A stretch of DNA of 64,000 bases from Pseudomonadales bacterium (GCA_041395945.1 JAWKZN010000003.1:372001-436000); one strand, 5' to 3'. Counted from the first letter of the stretch, positions 44,257 to 53,489 are shown. The notes: a model not told the origin generated them from the letters alone. A program made the numbers and translations.

Positions 44257-45560
44257 AAGCCCTGCACCGGAATCTGCGCCTGCTGTGTGTGCTGCTATAT
44301 ATAGGGGCGGCTGCTGCAGGGGCAGTCGCCGCGTCCGCTCTCGACGCATCAGCCGTTCCCGGCACTTCAGCCGTTCCCGGCAACTCGGCCGTTTCCGACA
44401 CACCGACCGACACGGCGCCCATTGTGGTGGTGCTGAGCTGGGATGGCGTGCGCCACGACTACCCGGCGCTGGGCAACTACCCCGCTCTGCAGCGCATGGC
44501 CCGGGAAGGGGTGCGCGCTGGACGGCTGCTGCCGGTGTTTCCGTCTGCCACTTTTCCCGGTCATGTGTCCATGGCCACCGGCACCTACCCGGATCGGCAC
44601 GGCATCGTCGACAACCGCTTCTTCGATGCTGTACGGGGCTACTACCGGGACCGCAGTGATGCGAGCTGGATCGAAGCGGAACCTGTGTGGATCGCCGCCG
44701 AGCGACAGGGCGTGCCGGCTGCGACTTATTTCTGGGTGGGTTCGGAAACGGACTGGCGCGGCAGGGGTACGCGTTATCGGATCGCGCCATACGATTCGAG
44801 TGTCAGCGAAGCGGCGAAAGCCGCGCAGATTGTGGCGTGGCTGGGCCTGCCCGAGGCGGAACGGCCGCGTCTGATCATGAGCTACTGGTCCGGCACGGAC
44901 GATGTCGGACATGACCGGGGACCCGCAAGCGGCCGGCTGCCGGCGAAAATGGCGACCCAGGATGCCGCTCTGGCCGAGGTGCTGAAAGGCATAGACGCGC
45001 TCGGCCTCTGGCCGCGGACCACGCTGCTGGTGGTGAGCGACCATGGCATGACGGCGTCCGGAAAATATCTGGATGTGCAGGGCGCACTGGCAGACGCGGG
45101 GGTGGGCGCGCGAATTGCGGGCAGCGTGGTTGCGGAAGTTTACGTCGACAATCCGGAACAGGTCGGTGCTGCTGGCGCGGTGCTGAAGGCTGTGCTGGCG
45201 GAAGTCACCGGCGCCCGGGTCCATGCGCGGGAGGGAGTGCCGGCCGAGCTGCGGATATCGCATCCGCTGCGCAGTGGCGACTGGCTGGTGATCCTGCCGC
45301 CACCCTGGACCCTGTCCCGACCGGCGGGCTGGGCCGGCGTGCTCTGGTCTGCGGCCTATGCACTCGGCTGGGACTACGGCGGCCATGGCTACGACGCGCA
45401 ACTGCCCGATATGGCCGGCATCTTCTTCGCGATGGGCCGTGGAGTGCCTGCAGATCTGACACTCGATGAAGTCCGTCAGATCGATCTGGCCGCGACGGTG
45501 AGCCGGCTGCTGAATATCGAACCCCCCGCGAGTTCCGAAGGCCAGCCGATGTGGCAGTGA
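44253..45560 (+). CDS. Secreted nucleotide pyrophosphatase/phosphodiesterase-like protein
   Basis: A 435-residue alkaline-phosphatase-superfamily protein. The signal peptide (LLCVLLYIGAAAAGAVAA) is followed by a Ser/Pro/Ala spacer with a repeated SAVPG unit. The metal-binding and nucleophile segments are WDGVRHDY, PSATFPGHVSMATG (nucleophile Thr), GTDDVGHDRG, SDHGM and YGGHGYD. This fits the NPP group, which cleaves phosphodiesters. It has a strong ribosome site (GGAGGAAG) and overlaps the upstream gene. Confidence 0.87.
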   Translation: MKALHRNLRLLCVLLYIGAAAAGAVAASALDASAVPGTSAVPGNSAVSDTPTDTAPIVVVLSWDGVRHDYPALGNYPALQRMAREGVRAGRLLPVFPSATFPGHVSMATGTYPDRHGIVDNRFFDAVRGYYRDRSDASWIEAEPVWIAAERQGVPAATYFWVGSETDWRGRGTRYRIAPYDSSVSEAAKAAQIVAWLGLPEAERPRLIMSYWSGTDDVGHDRGPASGRLPAKMATQDAALAEVLKGIDALGLWPRTTLLVVSDHGMTASGKYLDVQGALADAGVGARIAGSVVAEVYVDNPEQVGAAGAVLKAVLAEVTGARVHAREGVPAELRISHPLRSGDWLVILPPPWTLSRPAGWAGVLWSAAYALGWDYGGHGYDAQLPDMAGIFFAMGRGVPADLTLDEVRQIDLAATVSRLLNIEPPASSEGQPMWQ

Positions 45561-45603
45561 CCGGCCCAACGTATACTGGCGGGTGAACTCAACGGAATCT
45601 CTC

Positions 45604-47262
45604 ATGGCGCACGCGCGCGTTCGGCACCTTTCCAGACCGGCACCCTCGGGGGAGATTGTGGGAATGCTCCTCGTCCTGCTCCTGGCTGCCCTGTCAGCAC
45701 GACCGTTGCCGGCGCAGACCCAGGCACTGGCGCAGGCCGAGGAGATGAGCTCCGGAGATCCACTGGCGCTGGCCCGCTTCGATCCGCTGGAAGCGAGTAT
45801 TGCCGAACTGCAGGTCGCCATGGGCAGCGGCCGCCTCACCGCCCGGGAGCTGGTGGACTACTATCTGGCCCGGATCGCCCGCTATGATCCCGCGCTCAAT
45901 TCGATTGCCACCCTGAATCCGACCGCGCGCAGCCGGGCCGACGCCCTCGATCTCGAACGCGCGGAAAGCGGGCCCCGGGGACCGCTGCACGGCATCGTGC
46001 TGCTGGTGAAGGACAACTTCGAAACCCGCGGTATGCCGACCACGGCGGGCTCGGTGCTGTTGCATGGCTTTCAACCGGAGCAGGATGCGGAGGTGGTGAA
46101 ACGCCTGCGCAGCGCGGGTGCGATCCTGCTGGGTAAAACCAACATGCACGAGTTCGCCTATGGCATCACCACGGTCGGTTCCGGCTTCGGGGTCACGCGC
46201 AATCCTTACGATGTGACCCGCAACCCCGGCGGCTCCAGTGGTGGCACTGCAGCCGCGGTGACAGCGAATTTCGCAGTCGCCGGACTCGGCACCGATACCT
46301 GTGGCTCCATCCGCATACCGGCGGCACACAACAATCTGGTGGGGCTGCGCGGCACCCAGGGTCTGGTGAGCCGCAGCGGCATCGTGCCCCTGTCACATAC
46401 CCAGGACATCGCCGGACCCATTGCCCGCAGTGTCGCCGACCTCGCACTGGTGCTCGATGCGATTGCCGGATTCGACCCGAAGGATGAGCAGACGGCGGCG
46501 AGCTACGGCAATCAGCCGAAGACCTATCAGGACGCGCTGCGGGCGGGGGATCTCGCGGGCATACGCATCGGGGTGCTCGAAGACCTGCTGATCGTGGAGC
46601 CGGCTGACATGGAGGTGGCGGACGTGTTCGGCGCGGCGATGAGTGAGATGCAGTCGCTGGGTGCCACGGTCGAGCGCATCCACATCGACGGATTCGAAGC
46701 GCTGCAAAGCAGCCGCGTCGACGGCTTCTTTGTGCTGATCCACGAATTCAAAACAGACATCAACGCCTATTTCGCCAGCCACCCCAACGCGCCGGTTGCC
46801 TCCCTCGACGAGATACTGCTCAGCGGTCAGTACGACCCCGCTATCGGCGAGTCCCTGCGGCTTTCCCAGGCCATGGACGAGCGCAGCGATCAGGATTATC
46901 TCGCTGAGCTCGCCCATCGCGAGCGCTTCAGACTCGCGGTGCTTGCAGCCATGGCGAAGCAGAAACTGGATGTGCTGGCCTATCCGACCCTGCGGCGCAC
47001 GGCGGCATTGATCGATGCTGCACAACCGGGCAGTAACTGCCGCTTGAGCGCCAATACCGGTCTGCCGGCGCTGTCTGTGCCTGCCGGCTTCACCCCGGCC
47101 GGCCTGCCGGTCGGACTGGAGCTGCTGGCCCGGCCCTGGCGCGAGGAGGTGCTGCTCGGTATCGGCCACGCCTACGAACGATCGACCCGACACCGGCGAG
47201 CACCGGTGCTGGGACGCACCGCTGCAAAAGCAGCGCCTGTGGAGGAAGCTCAGCATGAGTGA
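45604..47262 (+). CDS. Exported amidase (amidase-signature family)
   Basis: A 552-residue protein with a hydrophobic N-terminus and the full Ser-cisSer-Lys triad. The lysine lies in VLLVKDNF, the GGSSGGTAAAV loop follows, and the nucleophile region is DTCGSIRIPA. Amidase-signature enzymes hydrolyse amides; the acyl substrate here is unknown. Start choice is uncertain (ATG 45604 or 45664). It overlaps the following FAD oxidase gene by 8 bases. Confidence 0.88.
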   Translation: MAHARVRHLSRPAPSGEIVGMLLVLLLAALSARPLPAQTQALAQAEEMSSGDPLALARFDPLEASIAELQVAMGSGRLTARELVDYYLARIARYDPALNSIATLNPTARSRADALDLERAESGPRGPLHGIVLLVKDNFETRGMPTTAGSVLLHGFQPEQDAEVVKRLRSAGAILLGKTNMHEFAYGITTVGSGFGVTRNPYDVTRNPGGSSGGTAAAVTANFAVAGLGTDTCGSIRIPAAHNNLVGLRGTQGLVSRSGIVPLSHTQDIAGPIARSVADLALVLDAIAGFDPKDEQTAASYGNQPKTYQDALRAGDLAGIRIGVLEDLLIVEPADMEVADVFGAAMSEMQSLGATVERIHIDGFEALQSSRVDGFFVLIHEFKTDINAYFASHPNAPVASLDEILLSGQYDPAIGESLRLSQAMDERSDQDYLAELAHRERFRLAVLAAMAKQKLDVLAYPTLRRTAALIDAAQPGSNCRLSANTGLPALSVPAGFTPAGLPVGLELLARPWREEVLLGIGHAYERSTRHRRAPVLGRTAAKAAPVEEAQHE

Positions 47263-48883
47263 CAGTCAGGCAACCGGCGGCCGCTGGAAACAGCGCCGCA
47301 GTTTCTGGACCTGGGGCTACGAAGCGGACGAACCGGATGAGGCTGCGCGACGCAAGGCGGCGGAGTCGGTGTCGCGCCGGTTCGGAAAGACGGTCACCCC
47401 GCCACCGATCCCGAAACTCGAAGACGTCGAATTGCGCGCATCCAGAGTGAAGATCCCCGGCGCGCTGACGGGCTTCGTGAATGATTCGCACACCGATCGC
47501 GCGCTGCATACTCACGGCGGTCACCCGCTGGAACTGCTGCGCGCGCTGCGCGGCGAATTTCCCAATCCCCCCGACGCGGTCGCGCACCCGCGCACGGAGG
47601 ATGAGCTCGAAGCGGTGCTCGCCTGGTGCGACAGCAAGGGTTATGCGGTGGTGCCCTATGGCGGCGGCACCACGGTGGTGTGGGGCATCGGTTTTCCGGA
47701 AAGCGCAAAGGCGGGTGTGATCGTGGATCTCGATCATTTTCACAAGGTGCTGGAAGTGGATCCGGTGTCCCGTGCGGCGCGGATTCAGGCCGGGGTGCTG
47801 GGTCCGGATCTGGAGGATCGCCTGCGTCAGGATGGATTCACTCTGCGGCACTTCCCCCAGAGCTTTCCCTGGTCCACGGTGGGGGGCTGGGTGGCTACCC
47901 GCTCCGGCGGCCACTACGCCACCAACCACACCCACATCGACGACTTCGTGGAGAGCATCCGCGCGCTGACGCCAAAAGGCTGGTGGGAATCGCGACGCCT
48001 GCCGGGCAGCGGCGCCGGTCCGAGTCCGGACCGGCTGATGATCGGTTCGGAAGGCGTGCTCGGAGTGATCTCCGAGTGCTGGCTGCGGCTGCAGAAGCGG
48101 CCCGTGTATCGCGGCACTGCGGGCGTGGTGTTCAAGGACTGGGCCCAGGGCGCGGAAGCCACCCGGCAGGTGGTGCAGGCGAAACTCTGGCCGGCCAATC
48201 TGCGCCTCCTCGACCCGGCCGAAGCGCAGCAGAGCGCCGGCCTCGACGGCAGACAGAGTCTGCTCATCATCGGCTTCGAGTCGGCGGATGTGCCCCAGGG
48301 TGAATACATCCGGCAGGCGGTGGCCATTGCCCGCGAAGCCGGCGGACTGATTGAAGACGATGCCATACGCATCGACGACGGCAGCGGCCGTGCGACCGGT
48401 CGCGAAGGTGCGGTGGGTGCCTGGCGATCTTCCTTCATCGGCGTGAACGCAGGCCTGACCCACGGCCTGGGACTTCTCGCCGACACATTTGAAACCGCCA
48501 TAACATGGGACAAGTGGCCGGCTTTCGATGCCCATGTGCGGGATCGGGTGGGCAAGGCCCTGACCGAGACCCTGGGCAAGGGCCATACACTGAGCTGCCG
48601 GTTCACCCACGTGTACCCGGATGGGCCAGCGCCTTACTACAGCTTCTCGGGCCCGGTTGCGATCGGCGGCGAACAGGAGCAGTGGCAGATCATCAAGGAC
48701 GCCGCCGCCGCTGCGGTGGTGGATGCCGGCGGCACGATCACCCACCACCACGCGGTCGGCCGCATGCACCGCAAAGGCTGGCAGCAGCAGATGCCCGGTC
48801 TGCACGTGGATGCGCTGCGCGCGGTGAAGAAAACGTTCGATCCGAACGGCATTCTGAATCCGGGGGTGCTGTTCGATGTGTGA
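47255..48883 (+). CDS. FAD-binding oxidase, alkyldihydroxyacetonephosphate synthase-like
   Basis: A 542-residue VAO-family flavoprotein. The FAD domain has VPYGGGTTVVWG and the AGPS-like segment FPWSTVGGWVATRSGGHYA. The C-terminus carries THHHAVGRMH, matching the HHH active-site motif of ether-lipid forming alkyl-DHAP synthases, and FDPNGILNPG. Ether-lipid synthesis or a related acyl/alkyl exchange on DHAP is a reasonable inference. It is convergent to intI with a 32-base gap. Confidence 0.85.
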   Translation: MSDSQATGGRWKQRRSFWTWGYEADEPDEAARRKAAESVSRRFGKTVTPPPIPKLEDVELRASRVKIPGALTGFVNDSHTDRALHTHGGHPLELLRALRGEFPNPPDAVAHPRTEDELEAVLAWCDSKGYAVVPYGGGTTVVWGIGFPESAKAGVIVDLDHFHKVLEVDPVSRAARIQAGVLGPDLEDRLRQDGFTLRHFPQSFPWSTVGGWVATRSGGHYATNHTHIDDFVESIRALTPKGWWESRRLPGSGAGPSPDRLMIGSEGVLGVISECWLRLQKRPVYRGTAGVVFKDWAQGAEATRQVVQAKLWPANLRLLDPAEAQQSAGLDGRQSLLIIGFESADVPQGEYIRQAVAIAREAGGLIEDDAIRIDDGSGRATGREGAVGAWRSSFIGVNAGLTHGLGLLADTFETAITWDKWPAFDAHVRDRVGKALTETLGKGHTLSCRFTHVYPDGPAPYYSFSGPVAIGGEQEQWQIIKDAAAAAVVDAGGTITHHHAVGRMHRKGWQQQMPGLHVDALRAVKKTFDPNGILNPGVLFDV

Positions 48884-48915
48884 CGGGGTAGCGCGGGCGA
48901 CGGGGAAAACGCGAC

Positions 48916-49869
48916 TCAACTGTCCAGCGGACTGAGCACCCCATGCCCGCCCCGGCGGATGACGTGGGTGTAGATCTCGGTGGTGCGCACATCTGAATGA
49001 CCCAGCTGCTCCTGCACGGTGCGGATGTCCGCGCCGCGTTCGAGCAGGTGGGTGGCGAAGGAATGCCGCAGGGAGTGGCAGGAAGCGGGTTTGGAAATAC
49101 CGGATTGGCGCAGCGCGGTGGTGAATGCACGCTGCACCGTGCGCTCACCCAGGTGATGACGTCGCTGAGCATCTGAGCGCGGATCCATGCTGACCTGCGC
49201 TGCGGGAAACAGATACTGCCAGCCCCACTCCTTAGCCGCAGCAGGATACTTCCGGTCCAAAGCGTAGGGCAGATAGACGCCGCTCCAATGCGGGTTCGCG
49301 GCATCTTCTTCGTAGATAAGACGCACCTTGCGGAGCTGCCGATCGATTTCCGGCAGAAGGGGTTCAGCCAGTGTGGTGATGCGCTGCTTCTGGCCCTTGC
49401 CATCGCGAACCAGCAGACTGAGCCGCTCCTGATCGACGTCGTGTACCCGCAATCGCACCACCTCCATCACCCTGAGGCCGGAGCCGTACATGAGACGGGC
49501 ACAGAGACGGGCCGCACCGTTGAGCCCGTCGAAGATGCTCGCGAGTTCATCCCGGCTGAGGACCACCGGCAATTTGCGACCTTTTGCCGCCAGCCGAAAA
49601 CCCGAGAAATCTATCGCCTGGCGACGCAGGACCCGCGCGTAGAGAAACACCAGTGCATTCAACGCGGAGCGCTGGGTGTTAGGCGCAACCTTGCGCTCCA
49701 CGGCCAGATGGGTGAGAAATGCACGGACATCCGAGTCGTTCAGCTCCGCAGGATGCCGCATCCTGTGGAAACGTATGAACTTCTGTATCCAGAAGACATA
49801 GGCGTCTTCGGTGCGAATACTGTAGTACCGTGCCCGAATCTCAGACCGCACCTGATCGAGCAGTTTCAT
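48916..49869 (-). CDS. intI: Integron integrase IntI
   Basis: A tyrosine recombinase that excises and inserts gene cassettes. The 317-residue protein has the full catalytic set: R133 (GSGLRVMEV), H265 and R268 (CHSLRHSFATHLLERGADIR), H291 (LGHSDVRTT) and Y300. Between R133 and H265 lies the integron-specific insert (YLPYALDRKYPAAAKEWGWQYLFPA, residues about 199-223) that separates IntI from XerC/D. ATG at 49869 has GGAAGG upstream. It reads away from the cassettes. It looks intact and functional. Confidence 0.96.
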   Translation of the reverse strand: MKLLDQVRSEIRARYYSIRTEDAYVFWIQKFIRFHRMRHPAELNDSDVRAFLTHLAVERKVAPNTQRSALNALVFLYARVLRRQAIDFSGFRLAAKGRKLPVVLSRDELASIFDGLNGAARLCARLMYGSGLRVMEVVRLRVHDVDQERLSLLVRDGKGQKQRITTLAEPLLPEIDRQLRKVRLIYEEDAANPHWSGVYLPYALDRKYPAAAKEWGWQYLFPAAQVSMDPRSDAQRRHHLGERTVQRAFTTALRQSGISKPASCHSLRHSFATHLLERGADIRTVQEQLGHSDVRTTEIYTHVIRRGGHGVLSPLDS

Positions 49870-50010
49870 CGCAAACCTTCCGTGCGAAAAACTGTTGGAT
49901 TAGTATCGGGACGATGAACAACAAACCTACCAGCGAAAAACCCTTTGCGCGGTAGGACAAAGCCCACACGAACCGACAAACTGAAGCCAAATCAGGGGGT
50001 TGAGTGAAAC

Positions 50011-50037
50011 TTGAAGAATTGCTCCCGCGAATATACG
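50011..50037 (+). promoter_or_regulatory. Weak candidate cassette promoter (Pc)
   Basis: TTGAAG and TATACG with a 15-base spacer lie between intI and attI and point into the array. The spacing is short, so the match is poor; Pc could equally lie inside intI. Confidence 0.2.
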
Positions 50038-50039
50038 AC

Positions 50040-50089
50040 AGCCTGACGTGTTTTAACGCGACAGCTTGTCGTCTACTTAGCTGTTAGGC
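50040..50089 (+). other. attI recombination site
   Basis: The insertion junction is GTTAGGC at 50083-50089, the first core site after intI. It is preceded by GTCTACT at 50070 (possible partner box) and an inverted repeat CGACA-GCT-TGTCG at 50060-50072. No CTGT-N8-ACAG LexA box is seen between intI and this point. Confidence 0.75.
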
Positions 50090-50102
50090 GTCACCGTTCA
50101 GC

Positions 50103-50522
50103 GTGAACCAGTCAACTGTCTCCTGGATTACAACGCCGAGCATTACCCGTGATGGCATCGCGATTGGTATCTTCTGGGGGCTTGCATCTCTGCTGATGCT
50201 CTTCGTTTCTCGGAGTCAGATGTTGCCAGACCTATTGATCTTCTCCGGTTCATTGGTCTCCGTGGTACTCATTACCTTTCTACATACCTACAACAGCGAG
50301 TACACAGTTTTCCGTATTCTGATTCTCTATGCTATTGCCGGGGCCACATGGATTGTGGCCTATATGGCCGTGCTAACAATCGCCTTCGATGGATGGAGAG
50401 ATGGAGGAGCCATGACCTTTATGATGGTGGCTTACCTCGGACGTGGTGTAGCAGTACTCTTCCTATTTGCGATTGCTTTCGGTGTTATTGTGAGGTTCCT
50501 ACGTGCGAGGAAACGGATGTGA
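50103..50522 (+). CDS. Cassette 1: four-helix membrane protein
   Basis: A 139-residue protein with four strongly hydrophobic segments (about 18-35, 42-62, 70-92 and 105-130) and a short basic tail. No known family is recognised. The start is GTG, 14 bases after the attI core, and the stop TGA lies one base before the attC core, so the cassette is filled almost entirely by the gene. As the first cassette it would receive the strongest Pc transcription. Confidence 0.75.
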   Translation: MNQSTVSWITTPSITRDGIAIGIFWGLASLLMLFVSRSQMLPDLLIFSGSLVSVVLITFLHTYNSEYTVFRILILYAIAGATWIVAYMAVLTIAFDGWRDGGAMTFMMVAYLGRGVAVLFLFAIAFGVIVRFLRARKRM

Positions 50523-50523
50523 C

Positions 50524-50622
50524 GCCTAACCAGGCGATGAATCGGACCTCCCTATCCGTCACTTCTTTTGCTTGCGCAAAAGAATCGCCGGCTACGGTCG
50601 GCCGCTTATCGCGGCGTTAGGC
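50524..50622 (+). other. attC site 1 (type B)
   Basis: 99 bases from GCCTAAC to GTTAGGC. The internal region contains CTTTTGC-TTGC-GCAAAAG, the hallmark of type B sites in this array. Confidence 0.92.
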
Positions 50623-50625
50623 GTC

Positions 50626-51090
50626 ATGCAGCGTATCCACCCGATATCCGATTATCCTATGCACATAGCGACCGTTGCCCAATGGCACTGGGACGAATGG
50701 GGACATGCTGATCCTCAAGGTTCCCTCGCGGCTTGGACAAACGCTCTTGAAATCAAGACGGAGATCGACATCATTCCAACAACATTTGTTGCGCTAGGTG
50801 ATGACGATGAGCCCATTGGCTCAGTGTCTCTTGTCGAATCTGATATGTCCGCGCATCCGGAGCTTACTCCATGGGTCGCGGGACTCTTTGTAATCCCAGC
50901 TCGACGAGGGTGCGGCATTGGAGTCGCCCTGATGGAACATGCAGTAGCTGCCGCAGCTCAGATGGGAGTTCCCGAGCTCTATCTCCACACTTCTGCAGCG
51001 ACAGAGTTGTACATGCGTCTCGGTTGGAAAAAGCTCTTCCGAGAGCGCTATGAGGGAGAGATGGTGGATGTCATGCACTATTACGTTTAG
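50626..51090 (+). CDS. Cassette 2: GNAT acetyltransferase
   Basis: A 154-residue GNAT-fold protein. The acetyl-CoA binding loop reads IPARRGCGIGVALM around residue 92, followed by LYLHTSAATELYMRLGW in the usual beta5-alpha4 place. The initial segment (WHWDEWG) is typical of a cassette-borne GNAT subgroup. ATG at 50626 lies 3 bases after the preceding attC core. The substrate (small molecule, antibiotic or protein) is not told by sequence. Confidence 0.85.
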   Translation: MQRIHPISDYPMHIATVAQWHWDEWGHADPQGSLAAWTNALEIKTEIDIIPTTFVALGDDDEPIGSVSLVESDMSAHPELTPWVAGLFVIPARRGCGIGVALMEHAVAAAAQMGVPELYLHTSAATELYMRLGWKKLFRERYEGEMVDVMHYYV

Positions 51091-51117
51091 ATTCACATTT
51101 GAATTGCGACGGCTGAC

Positions 51118-51213
51118 GCCTAACCAGAAGATGAATCGGACGCTTGACCGCGACCTCCTTTCGCTGCCGCTCCAGTCGGCCGCCCTCAAGCGCCGCTTAT
51201 CTCGGCGTTAGGC
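51118..51213 (+). other. attC site 2 (type A)
   Basis: 96 bases, GCCTAAC to GTTAGGC, with inner arms CGCTTGA and TCAAGCG. Confidence 0.93.
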
Positions 51214-51218
51214 GACAG

Positions 51219-51686
51219 ATGAGCGCTATGGTGAAGATCAAGAGAGCAGAACCTGGCGACTCCGTGAAACTACTGCCTCTGGTCGCGGCATATTGGGAAT
51301 ACGAGTCTATCTCTGGTTTCGACCAATCACGGGTCGGCCCGCCGCTGGAGAGACTTCTTGCGACGCCCGGACTTGGAGCGGGCTGGATAGCTTATCAAGA
51401 CAAAGTTGCTATCGGTTACTTGCTTTCGGTGTACGTCTTCAGTTTGGAGCATCTGGGACTCACTGCGGAGATCGATGAGTTTTTCGTTCTACCTTTCGGG
51501 CGATCATCAGGGGTTGGCTCCGAGTTGCTCGGCGCCGCAGAATCAGAGTTCGTCCGTATTGGCTGTACGAACGTGTCATTGCAGTTGTCGCGAGCAAACG
51601 ATGCAGCGCGCAGGTTCTATCGCAGGTCCGGATTTGCAGAGAGATCCGGTTATGATCTACTCGATAAGATGCTGCATGCTGATTAA
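51219..51686 (+). CDS. Cassette 3: GNAT acetyltransferase
   Basis: A 155-residue GNAT protein. It has the FFVLPFGRSSGVGSELLGAAE acetyl-CoA loop near residue 90 and the ANDAARRFYRRSGF segment near residue 130. ATG at 51219 is 6 bases after the attC core. A near-identical but frameshifted copy is present as cassette 19 at 60822-61293. This copy is intact, so it is the parental or better-preserved one. Confidence 0.87.
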   Translation: MSAMVKIKRAEPGDSVKLLPLVAAYWEYESISGFDQSRVGPPLERLLATPGLGAGWIAYQDKVAIGYLLSVYVFSLEHLGLTAEIDEFFVLPFGRSSGVGSELLGAAESEFVRIGCTNVSLQLSRANDAARRFYRRSGFAERSGYDLLDKMLHAD

Positions 51687-51713
51687 GCTCCCTATCAAAA
51701 TGAAGCGTCTGAC

Positions 51714-51809
51714 GCCTAACCAGGAGCTGAAGCGAACGCTTGACTGCAACCTCCTTTCGCCGCCGCTCCAGTCGGCTGCCGTCAAGCGTCGCTTAGCTCG
51801 GCGTTAGGC
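51714..51809 (+). other. attC site 3 (type A)
   Basis: 96 bases, GCCTAAC to GTTAGGC, of the subtype with CTTGACTGCAACC and GGCTGCCGTCAAG arms. Confidence 0.93.
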
Positions 51810-51816
51810 GTCATAG

Positions 51817-52260
51817 GTGACCCGAATCGAAATAGAACTTCACTCAGCGGAAGACTCCGACCTCGAGGCGTTACTCGGCGATAGACTTTATGAATTCAAT
51901 GTTGAGGCAACCGGATTTACCGACGGTGAAGTTCTATTCTGTAGTTCACGTGATAAAGATGGAGCCATAGTTGCTGGTCTTTCCGGTCATACCTGGGGTG
52001 GTACTTGCGAGATCAAGCAAGTCTGGGTTCATGAGAAACTACGAGGCCAGGGAGTAGGAAGTGAACTCATGCGGTGCGCCGAGGCTGAAGCGATCCGCAG
52101 AAAGTGCACGCAAATTGTCCTCACCACTCACAGCTTCCAAGCAACGGAGTTCTACGAGAAGTTGGGATTCAAAGAATTAGCGATAGTCCCCGAATATCCA
52201 AAAGGGTACAAGAACGTCCTGTACATCAAGCAACTACAGTTTCGAAACGACGATGATTAG
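51817..52260 (+). CDS. Cassette 4: GNAT acetyltransferase
   Basis: A 147-residue GNAT protein with the acetyl-CoA loop EKLRGQGVGSELM around residue 72 and the ATEFYEKLGF motif around residue 115. The start is GTG at 51817, 7 bases after the attC core. It resembles the group annotated as N-acetyltransferases of unknown substrate found in environmental integrons. Confidence 0.86.
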   Translation: MTRIEIELHSAEDSDLEALLGDRLYEFNVEATGFTDGEVLFCSSRDKDGAIVAGLSGHTWGGTCEIKQVWVHEKLRGQGVGSELMRCAEAEAIRRKCTQIVLTTHSFQATEFYEKLGFKELAIVPEYPKGYKNVLYIKQLQFRNDDD

Positions 52261-52287
52261 ATCCGAATATGATCGACGACGACTGAC

Positions 52288-52383
52288 GCCTAACCAGGAG
52301 ATGAATCGGACGCTTGACCGCGGACTCTTTTCGATGCCGCTCCAGTCAGCCGCCCTCAAGCGCCGCTTATCTCGGCGTTAGAC
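52288..52383 (+). other. attC site 4 (type A)
   Basis: 96 bases, GCCTAAC to GTTAGAC. The two cores do not match each other at the variable base. Confidence 0.92.
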
Positions 52384-52419
52384 GTCAGCCGTTCAACTAG
52401 CGGAGGGAAGGACCACCTA

Positions 52420-52896
52420 ATGAGCAACCGAAGAGGATCAGGGCCGAATGAATGGATCCGCAAACAGAAGCTCATCAGCCGGAGTGAGCAGCAGTGGCTA
52501 GACGTCGCCCTACAGAGCCTGCGAAAGGCTGAGAAGGGAGATGTGAGGTTTGCAACGGCGTTGGTGCGTGAGTTTTCATTAGTGTTTATGCCGACTTCGC
52601 TAGTTGTCTGGTATGAGACGTTTGGCCCGATGCGATGGAAAGATTCATCCTCGTCGTTCGAGTATCTCGAAGACAGAAACACCGAATCTGAGTTGGCGAG
52701 AGACAGCCCATTCGCGTTGGTAGAGGGCCAGCCTACGATCCGTGTCTCCACGAAGAACACACGTGACCGACAGCGTAAGAACCTAGCTTTCAAATCGCGC
52801 GGTATAGCGACCGACGCGCAGATCAGCGCAGCCATCAGAGTGGAATCAGATAGACGCGCTATGTATGTCAAGCCGGCGAAGAGAAAACGAGGATAG
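52420..52896 (+). CDS. Cassette 5: hypothetical basic protein
   Basis: A 158-residue soluble protein rich in Arg and Lys, with a strongly basic C-terminus (KPAKRKRG) and a central hydrophobic strand LVFMPTSLVVWYETF. No domain is recognised. ATG at 52420 follows GGAGGGAAGG, a strong ribosome site that belongs to the cassette itself. The basic ends suggest nucleic-acid contact, but this is inference only. Confidence 0.65.
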   Translation: MSNRRGSGPNEWIRKQKLISRSEQQWLDVALQSLRKAEKGDVRFATALVREFSLVFMPTSLVVWYETFGPMRWKDSSSSFEYLEDRNTESELARDSPFALVEGQPTIRVSTKNTRDRQRKNLAFKSRGIATDAQISAAIRVESDRRAMYVKPAKRKRG

Positions 52897-52958
52897 AGGC
52901 TACTGTGAGAGTAGAAAATCGTGACGTCTAGGTTCACAGTTGAAGTACAACGGCTGAC

Positions 52959-53054
52959 GCCTAACCAGGAGATGAAGCGGACGCTTGACCGCGGCCTCCT
53001 TTCGCTACCGCTCCAGTCGGCCGCCCTCAAGCGCCGCTTATCTCGGCGTTAGGC
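52959..53054 (+). other. attC site 5 (type A)
   Basis: 96 bases, GCCTAAC to GTTAGGC. Its cassette starts with TTAGAC, so this is one of two cassettes whose two ends disagree. Confidence 0.92.
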
Positions 53055-53060
53055 GTCTGC

Positions 53061-53462
53061 GTGCGAACCGCTTTCGCGACTGCACTATTCGTTCTGCTGG
53101 CCTTCGACGTTGGAGCAATTGAACCACGACACTGTGAGATCGCCTTGGAGGAACGAAACGCGACAGAATCCGAGTACGAGATTGAGTACGTTGTGGAGGG
53201 AGCTGAGCTTGGATTGATTCTTAGAGTTTCGAATTCTCTAGACTCAGTCCCCCTCAGCTCTGTTCTCCTGACTAGAACGGTAAAGGACCAGATGGTGTTA
53301 GCAGTGCCGTTGTCACATCGGCAGATAGATGAAGAGAGTAGCGAAGTCAACGTTCTAATAGTAAACAGTGACGATCTGCCGTCCTATCGATTCAATGTAG
53401 GCTATGTCGAAAGGTGCCGGCGGATTCACCTTTCAATCGAGGCTTCAGACCATGATGCTTAG
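53061..53462 (+). CDS. Cassette 6: small exported protein
   Basis: A 133-residue protein with a clear signal peptide (RTAFATALFVLLAFDVGAIE, cleavage probably after GA). The mature domain is acidic and mostly predicted beta strands, with two cysteines (CEIAL near the start and ERCRRIHL near the end) that could form a disulfide. The start is GTG at 53061. No family is recognised. Confidence 0.7.
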   Translation: MRTAFATALFVLLAFDVGAIEPRHCEIALEERNATESEYEIEYVVEGAELGLILRVSNSLDSVPLSSVLLTRTVKDQMVLAVPLSHRQIDEESSEVNVLIVNSDDLPSYRFNVGYVERCRRIHLSIEASDHDA

Positions 53463-53489
53463 ATTTGTCTCTGTAGCACGACGACCGAC

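Noticed and set aside
49885..49900. CTGTTGGATTAGTATC as a possible LexA box upstream of intI
   Set aside because: Only the CTGT half matches; the other half should be ACAG and reads TATC.
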